Source: Nereocystis luetkeana (lineage: Eukaryota; Sar; Phaeophyceae; Laminariales; Laminariaceae). Taken from it: 64,000 nt of DNA. This document shows, piece by piece, positions 15,201 to 24,200 of this stretch; the first letter of the stretch is position 1, and every line of letters begins with the position of its first letter. The notes beneath the pieces were generated by a model. That model was given only the letters and a program-made list of their open reading frames with translations. It was not told where the DNA came from and made no database searches. A program made the position numbers and the translations under genes. Location: contig JARUPZ010000013.1 in NCBI GenBank assembly GCA_031213475.1, positions 4,816,739 through 4,880,738 on the forward strand, given 5' to 3'.

Positions 15201-18200
15201 GGTGGTGCAGCAGACGGAAACCCCGGCGCAACTGCAGAAGCTCACATCGCAGACGGATCTGGTGTGATTTCTAGGTGGGTTCTAACCCGGTGACGACCTT
15301 TACGCTCCTATCGTAGATCCCGCCAGCCCGACATTACGCAAACATGTTGACCTAATAGCGCCTATTATCTGCCCTTCGAAACTCAATTTGGTGGTGAGAA
15401 GGGCAGAAAGAAGAGAAAATGCCAACGTCTTCAGAAGTGTCTTGAAGGTCAAAATCTCCTTTTTTTTACAACCTTTGATCGACGGAATTCCTTCCCCCAT
15501 GCAATCTTCGGGGTGAACGCGTCTTTTATCGTCCTTTGCGCTGCCCGCAACAATCAACCACTATTACGGGGGGCCATAGATATCAGGACCAAATGTTGTT
15601 AGTAAAAATGGTTAAACATATACCTGGTAGGTTTTAATGTATACCATAGGTCCTGTTTACTATGGTCCCACGTAATAGGAAATAACGCGCCTTTGGACGT
15701 CGGGCCCGATGCCAATCCTCATCGGTTGGACAAAACACGAGGCCAAGTACATCCCTCAGCATTTCTACCAGGGCGGTGTTTCCTGTACAGCATGCCTTGG
15801 AATCTGTCTCAGAGAGCTACACCACTCTAAATCCATGGTATTTCGCCAGTCATGCGCGCTACGGATGTTCACATGCATCACGCTTTTATCTTCTGCCGTG
15901 GGGCGTTCAAACCAGACGCGGAGGCGTAGTCAGTGCTGTGCACCTGTGCCTAGCCTTGCTCCTAACTACCAAGTTCAACAGAAATGTCACGACGCCTATT
16001 AGTAGAACGATTTCAAAGAGGAGCTTGGTGTTCCATACCTGGTGCACCGTCAACAATAGTCCCGTCTCCAAGGGTCACGAGGGTGAAAAAAAAGCGGCAC
16101 TCTCTCCGTGTTGAGAACGATCTACTACATACCCAGCAGCGAACGATTTGGACCCCCCCCCGCAACAAAAGGCAAAAACACAAAACAAATCGGACCTGAT
16201 CTAACCGCCTTCAACCGAACCGCAGGCACGCACGGATATTGAAGCGTGGGCTTTTCGGTGTTGAACCTACCCTCTCGGAGATTCACGGAGAGAAGGAATC
16301 ATGCTGCGTAGCCCGTGCTCGTGCACGCTTGCTCTTGGCACTCGCCAATAGTAACGCCGTTCCGATTGTAGGCGAGGATCTCACGACGCCGAACGGGGGA
16401 AAAGGACGCGACAGCGATGACACCGTCCTGAGACGTGTGCGGGACGCGGCCGACTGTATTTTGGGTGAAGTACTTCAGGTGATTGTGCAAACGCATACAT
16501 AGGGGGTAACATCCAAGAGCACATGTTTAAACTCTCTGATAAATACTGATAGGCAATGGGTAAAAGCATCCCGAACTGTTGATGGCGGTTGGCAACATCC
16601 CTATAGGGTAGACCAGACGAGGAAAACGCGGACTTTACTCTATAGCATGCCTCTCTTGAGCAAGAACCCGGAATGTAACGTGCCATACGCTTTCGCGCTC
16701 CAGGTGATCTTAAAGCGCATCTCGCCAGTAGCGATCGCAGTAACGTCTGCCGGAACCCAAAACAGTGGCCGGTCGGGGAAATCCGGAACCCAGTCATCTG
16801 CCGGCGGGGACAGTGTGGACAGTGAAAGCAGAGCTGTGGGAGCCGCAGCCGCGGCAGCGCAACTCATGGCGACGGCCCCGGGGGAGGTGGACGGTTGGGC
16901 ACCTCCGATGGCCGCGGACGCGCTGCTTATAAGGGGTCGGCTTGCTTTGCTGGACGGGAAATTGAGGGTGGGTGACTTTAGCATTCAGCCAGGGCCCGAC
17001 GCTCCCATCGAGTCTTCCGGCTCTCGGCTTCTGCATTTAGCTGTGACGTTTGAATGAAACCCCCTACACGGACGCCATTGTATTTTGACGCTGTTGGTAT
17101 GAGTATTACCTACACCAGCCCTTCCCCCGATGGCCTCGGTTTGTTTACGTTGGTGACGTCTGCTGAGCCCGCACGGCCGAGGGCGTTGCTGAAACCCCCG
17201 TACCTGTGAACCGTGTTACCGTACAGCACGTTGCTTGCATGAGCAATGGTCTGTGAAATTATGATAAGAAAATGACGGTATATCACTGTGAACCCTGACT
17301 CCATCAATAATACAGGTTTGCCGACACCATGCGTCACGCGGCCTAGCTGTTCTCCTGCGTCATGGGCGGGGAGGTCCTGGCGCGTCAACGGTGCCTGTGC
17401 CGCGAGTAACGGCGGCAAATACCAGCGACGACGACATCACTACGCAAGGAGCACCAAACAGAGCTTCAATCGTCTTTGGGGGCGAGCAAAGGCAGCCGTG
17501 GAAAGCTGTCAATGCATGGCTAGAGCTACGGCACGATCTTGCCGTAGTGGCACTCTTACAGGTCAGGACACCGGTAACGTCTGTTGTTTTTTGCGGTGGA
17601 AGCACGAAGAATACGGCGTGGGCGCGTTTATAACCTGCTCTAACGGGATAACTAAAAATGCGAGATTGAGTGAAGAAGGATTATACATGCTTGCGCGACA
17701 TAAGCTTGCGTACGAAACGCAGGCGGGTAATAGCGTATCCGTTTGCCACGCATATTCGAGTATCCCTTCACAAGCTCCCATCTCTCCCTTGATGGTAGAG
17801 GGTGTGCTGATCTGATGCTTGCCACATATTTGCGCTCCTCAATTTTGTCGGTTCCCAGCTTCTAATCCTGTTCTCTCGCATGCGAGCACTTGTGACAAAG
17901 CAACCGCTCCACGAGCATTGAACGCCGGCGCTGATTCCGCCCCTGCATTGTGTGGGATCGACTAGTTATGCTCGATACATTGGGCAAGCGAGAACGGACG
18001 ACTGCCGCCGCGAGCGCCGTGAATAGCTGATTTCATACTTTATCTCCTTACCCCTTAATGAGCCTTGCCGATCCCGGTGAGGTATCCTAAGTAACTACTT
18101 CGTTTATCAGCTCTAGAACATTAGATGTTTTGGCCCTTTTTATTGGGGCACACCGAGACTAGGTTAACAAGGTACCCCTGATATATGTCGAACTATTGTT

Positions 18201-21200
18201 TCGGACGAAGAACTCATGATGCACGTTTTGTATCAGGCAGCCTGCCCGCGAGGACCCGGCCTCGTGGTAACGCTGCTTGTGCGGCGCCGAAGAGACATCA
18301 ATACAACAAGTCCACCATCCATCCGAGATCTACTGGAACATCGACAAACTCATTTTACACGTTTTGAATCAGGCAGCCTGTCCGCTAGAGCCTAGTGTCG
18401 TGGTGACGCTGCTTGTGCTGCGCCGAAGAAGCATCAATACAAAACGTCCACCATCCACCCGACGTCTAGCAGAACATATCTTGAGGCCCTAGGCCTCGTA
18501 AACTGCACCATATCACACTTTCGGTGCATTCTGTTTGCAGGGTCGCACAGCGGACGCTATTTTTCAAATACGGAGCGGCCTCGACGAAGCAAAGGCGGTT
18601 GGCGAAGCTGTATTATGTAACCGTCTACGCCGGCTAAAAGCACAGGTGCGACGTCGTCCGCTCTTTCTCCTTTTTAATGAGAAGGAGTGTCAAACGGTTC
18701 ACGACGACAAACCACCCCCCCATGGTGTCTCGTTCTAAGCCCTGTTGGACTTCAGAGGACAAACATCTTGAAACGGTGCATACCAGTATTACAGCACCAG
18801 CCACACGACGTTGACGGGGCTGCTAGAGCAGGGTGGCGGTTCCGAAGTGGAGGAGGTGTGTTACGATAGAGGGGTAGCACATGTTGCCTTGCAAGGCGAA
18901 TGGTTCTGACTGACGAGGGTCCTCAACTGGGGGACTACCACCATACTGTTGGAATGCCGTCAAGAGTTGTATACCTACTTCGGGCTACAGGAGTATTCAT
19001 CGGCCAGTGAGTTCTACGTTATATCTCGAACGCAGTTTTTTGGGTGGGGTATATGTAGCTCCTCAGAATTAAATAGATGCAGCCCCTACCACATAGTATA
19101 GCAAGTGTCAGTGCAAAAATTAGGCACCACGCATAAGACACGAGCTCAGCATGATTATACTCGTACTGTGTCACGCTCCTCCGAGACGGCTCGTCGGTGT
19201 TTAGGCTGGTATAGATACACATGGGCTCTACAACGGTCGAATCATTGGCAAACAAATGGTGGGATCGTGTCGATTGCCTGCGGTGAAGGATACGATCCGG
19301 TGGGCAAGCATCGAAGGAAGCGACACGGTCCGATGAAATAGCGGCAACAAGAACATGGAGTTTCGGGCTGTGTTAGCAAGGTTGGAGAATACGGTACCCG
19401 ATGTTGGATTTTGGCAGGCGCGAAATCCGAAAGTGAAACCTTGCTGGAGATGAGCCGTGACATCTACTGCGGCTGACACACGCACCTGTGTGCAAGCGTA
19501 CGACTATCGAATGCCATCTATTTACCCCGGTTAGCTACCGGTTGGAACTTCGTCGAGAAACAACCAACCTCTGGTGTTGATACCTCTTTTACACCCAACT
19601 ACCTGGCCACAATCTCGGTACCATAGGCCGCTGTGGCAGAGGGCAAGCTGGAGGAAGCGGTCACCGACTGCCGGGCCCTTGTTGCAGAATACCAGGCCAA
19701 TGGCGCGTACGCCCTGGATCTTGCGGCTGTCTTGAGGCTCCTGGCAAAGGTGAGCAAATTCAGTGCCGATCGCCTTAGAAGTCTCCCCCTGGAGACACTG
19801 GAGACACATCGGTGGCTCTTACGATTGATGTGTGCATATCATAGGTTGGCGAGCCGTACCAGGGGTTAGGGTACAGCATGTGTTCCTTTTCCCGCCGGGG
19901 AAGGTTTAGGTTTCGCACTGAAGAGGCCCACTCGGTGTGCCACACGTATATGTAAACGCGTGGTCAAACTTTGGTGTTCAATGGCCTTGCTGGCGATGAA
20001 TAATACGCAGGCGTTACCAACGCAAGTATAACATGTGCGCTGCACACATGTTGTGAAAGTTGGTCCCCGAACGCAAAGTACTAATGCAGAGCCCGGATGC
20101 GGGGGTCCATGAGAGTATACTAATATCTTCGAACCAGCCCATCAACGCACTGTTCTCCTTATCATGAATTACAACGAGATAACGGCCACCCGGTGGCGGC
20201 AAATATGATAAAGTCTTCCACCCTGCCGAACCCACCCTGATGATTCTGCGGCGCGTACCTTCCTCACCATTGGGCCCCCAACCGTTTCATGAACCACACA
20301 AGATTCGTCGCCAGCAGAGCCTGGTGAATGGAGGCGGGGAGCAAAACCAAACTCTGCTGCTGCTGACGGAGTCGCTGGAAGCCCTCCGCTTGGCTGACTC
20401 GACGTTGCTCTCAGCTGCCAATGGTCTGGGGTGGATAGGCACAGGGACGCTGACCTACGCCGCCCGAGAAGACAACTTGATGGCAGAAGGTAATGCACTG
20501 GACGAGATGAGTTTCCGTGCACGAAACCCTAGGTGACCGGGGTGTGCTCGAGCCATGCGTGGCCAAAGTCGTACGACCGTAGACCCTCGCACCCCTGCAG
20601 TGCCGGAACGGAAGACGTCGGGTTACCGGCGATCTGGCGGACATTGCTTGCACCGGTGCGTTAGGGGACCGAGTTTGGGAAATGGCCAAGGAGACCGCTG
20701 CATTTCGGGGTCGCATTGGGCCGACGGCATGTAGACAACGTGACTCTCGTACTTCGGTATTACGAAAGCTCTCTGTCACAGCTACGCGCTCTTCCGCAGT
20801 TCAACTTCTCGGCAAATACAAAGTGCCTGTGCTCAATCGTGAAGATGATCGCAAGCGATGCATTCCCGAACAAACTTCGCCGAATCAACTATCAAGAGCA
20901 TCGGTTCTTCCTTGAATACTGTTCTTGGGACCATACCGCACAGGGTACCCGGGAAAGGCTTTCACGAAGATCGAGACGGTATGCTACGAAAACTAACATG
21001 ATAGGAAGAAAATAGTCGACAGGTTCGCAAGTTCTTTGCAGCCCACAATATTGCCTAGGCGAGCCAATACAACTCCACGTCCGGAATATCTCGTACATTC
21101 GGGGAGCACGCCGGATGATATCCTTGAGAAACCAGCTGCATGTGGCCAGAAATTGCACCCCATACATATAGCAAAGGAATCCCAATGCCCACGGCATACC

Positions 21201-24200
21201 TGGCACAGCAGTAGCACTTTGGCTTGCCAACATCGGATCCCTGTTACGCTCGACAGACGCCCAGCCACGCTTGCTGCAAGCTCTTGGCACCTCGTTCCGG
21301 GACCTGCCTTGCAACTTGCCTGGCGAAATTGCGTTTGGGCTCTCACCGACGGACGAGGTGGACGAAACCGCACCATCTTCTCTGGTGAACTTGCATCTGC
21401 CAACGCTCCGGCTTCTCCTTGCTGTGAGGTGGGACCGATGCTTTTCCACCCCTCCGTAGTATCGTTTTCACTGTATGAGGAGGCCATACAGTACAATATT
21501 GTAGTGTTGCCGTGAAATTTGTAATCACTGCTGCTGTCGAGATGCCAGAGGTACGAATTGCACGAATTTCTGCTGCAATGGTCCATGCGTATCGTTTGAG
21601 CAGTAGGAAAATCACTGCAGCATACCAGGTATATATCTGCTTCGAATAATCTTTTGATTTTTTTATGTACTGTACATCTACACAACCACGATACACCACA
21701 GCACACTACTGTAGGGGGGTCCTGCACAGTACCAGGTATCCATCATGCACCTGGATGTCCTTGGCATATACCTCACCTTGTAGGGTTATGTACTTGTAGC
21801 GTTTTTTTGTCTTGTGGTGTTCTCCCATAAAATTACCTACAGTGCTTATGATACGAACGCAAGTGGTTTGTTGTTCGGGTCGATCTCGGCACTACACATG
21901 GTTGTTGGTTGACCACTGAGGAGTCTGCTCGATGACAACATTGTATATGGCGAATGTCGTTGTGTTTTCGTCCCTTCGAACGTTTTCCTCCATTCACCCC
22001 CATCTCGCCTGCTCAACAAACCTTCATATTATGACACGAATTGGACTGCTTGGGCGGACATGGCATGCAAACGTCTACTCTGCAGGTTATCTTTGCTGGA
22101 GGTCGTGGAGGGTGTCGGGCAGCACCACGCCAGGCGACAGAGACGCGGCGAGTCGTCGGGGGATGGAGAAGAAGAACCTGTTGGGAGTACCAGAGAAGCT
22201 CGGCCTCCAGGAACGAGCGGGGAGGAGTGTTGGCTATCGATGGTTTCTCGCATGGCCGAAGAAGCAGCGGTAAGTCACGGGTCTCGTGTCAGGCCTTCCT
22301 TACGCGGTATTTTTCTTATTTTCCGTTCAATCGCCGTATGCAACAACACGTACAGCAGTAGAATTTCGTCTGCATCGACTTCTGTCGAAAGCGTAATACG
22401 TCTACTTTGCCGGATGTCGACCCGTCTGAAACCTGAGTGTTCGCTCCCAACTTACAGTAGGTTGTTGGGGGTGGAGGCGCGCATCCGCATGCAATGAGAC
22501 AGTTCAGAGCAAAACGGAACTCTGACTGTTACCCCGAGCCCAACTAGTCCCTGTGGCAGTAGGAGTGTTTAGGTGGCCAGGACCCCCCCTTTGCACAATG
22601 TGGGCGTGGAACAATCCTTGTGGAGACATTGACCAATGTAGCATACCATTAGGCAGGCCGAATTGAGAGGTTGTCGACATCTTGTGGCGACACCTTGTGG
22701 CCCACAAGGTGTCGACAGCCCTTTAATTCGGCACGCCAAGTGATGTGCTATACTTTTCAATGTCTCCACAAGAATTTGTCTACACCCGCATGAGGCTCAG
22801 ACAACCTGTGCGTTAAACCCTGTTTTTTCATACAAGACCGCAGACAGGGTATTGCAGTTTAGGCAGCCGGGACGCCGCAGGAAATATGATACCCTTGTAC
22901 TGGCGGTAATGTCTCCCTCTCGAGACCTTGAAGCACTGCCACGTTACCTTAGTATCGAGGGAAAATTCCATTGACTCACAAAAACCGTGCCAGGTATGCA
23001 TTACTGTAGAACAATGAATAAACGAGTAGAAGAACATCGGTGCGTCTGCAGTAGCGGAAATCTTACTTGTACGCTGAGGCGTGCGCAGAGGAGTCGCATC
23101 CCGAACAAACAGTTCAGACCACCGGGGCACTTTCGTCGGACACGGACACCATCGACGCCCCCCTCCCCCCACTGCACCCTTTCCCAGGCACTGATGCGAC
23201 ACGTGGCCAGTCCGCACCCCGCAGTGCGCGCCCACCTCCTCCTCCTTATCGGGAAAATACGCCTACGCCGCTTGCAAACCCTCCGAGCGTCTCGGGTCTC
23301 CAAGAACAAGCCAAGCAGGGCCACGACTCCTCCCGGGAGGCTTGAGCGTGTCTTGGAAGAGGCGTCGGCAAAGGCACTGACGGCTGCCCTAAGCGTGTCG
23401 TTTCACCGAGGGGGACACGATTGGAGGGTAATGGGTGATGCTTGTCTGGGGCTCGTTATGCTGCATGCCTTCTCGGACGGGAGCGGGGCAGTTGCCCACG
23501 AAGACCACGTCGATGGTGCGGACGCGGATATCTTGAAGGTATGTTATGGCGATGTTACACCCACCGTCGGTGTGCGGAGAGAGCTGTGGGTTGGTTGCGA
23601 CCGGGCAGTTTCCGCTTGCGGATTGAGAAAGTAGTTGGCTATCGCAAGCGCGTTCGATGCAGCTTGTGAAAACTGGCTTTGAAGCGATGATGGCATGAAG
23701 ACAGCCCGTATGCCGTCTGGCTGGCATCCAAGGCGAGACTACAGTGAGCAGACATTGTCAACGCTGTTCGTGCTGATGGCTTTATAAAATGAAGTCGGGC
23801 CGTACAGTCGTGTTGCCCGCAACATCGCTATATTCTACTTGTGGCGACAGGGGTTGTTCCAAGCCGTCTCCATGCTAGCTGGGTAGGCTTGCCTGCTCTC
23901 TAATCGATAGGCATACGCATGTAACCGTCAAACACAAGGCACCGAGGACGACAACCTAAATTATCACAATATTTATATATTTTCAATCGATCTGGATGCA
24001 TCTACAGAGCTGGGTGTACAACGATACTTGACCCGGGCTCCTGCTGAGTTCAGGAATATTGGTACGGGCAATAATTTCACTTCGCCGCGAAGATACCGTA
24101 TGCTTCGAACCCAACCCTTTCACCTTCCCCGCATTCAACCGACCATTCAGCATAAGTTGGAGTTGGTCTCGCACTACCTCCGGCTAGCGGCCTCAATCTC

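Noticed and set aside
20892-21727. Overlapping minus-strand frames of 185 and 244 codons
   Set aside because: They overlap each other in different frames and cover a CFAP54-like exon on the + strand; composition is Cys/Arg/Ser-rich with no family.
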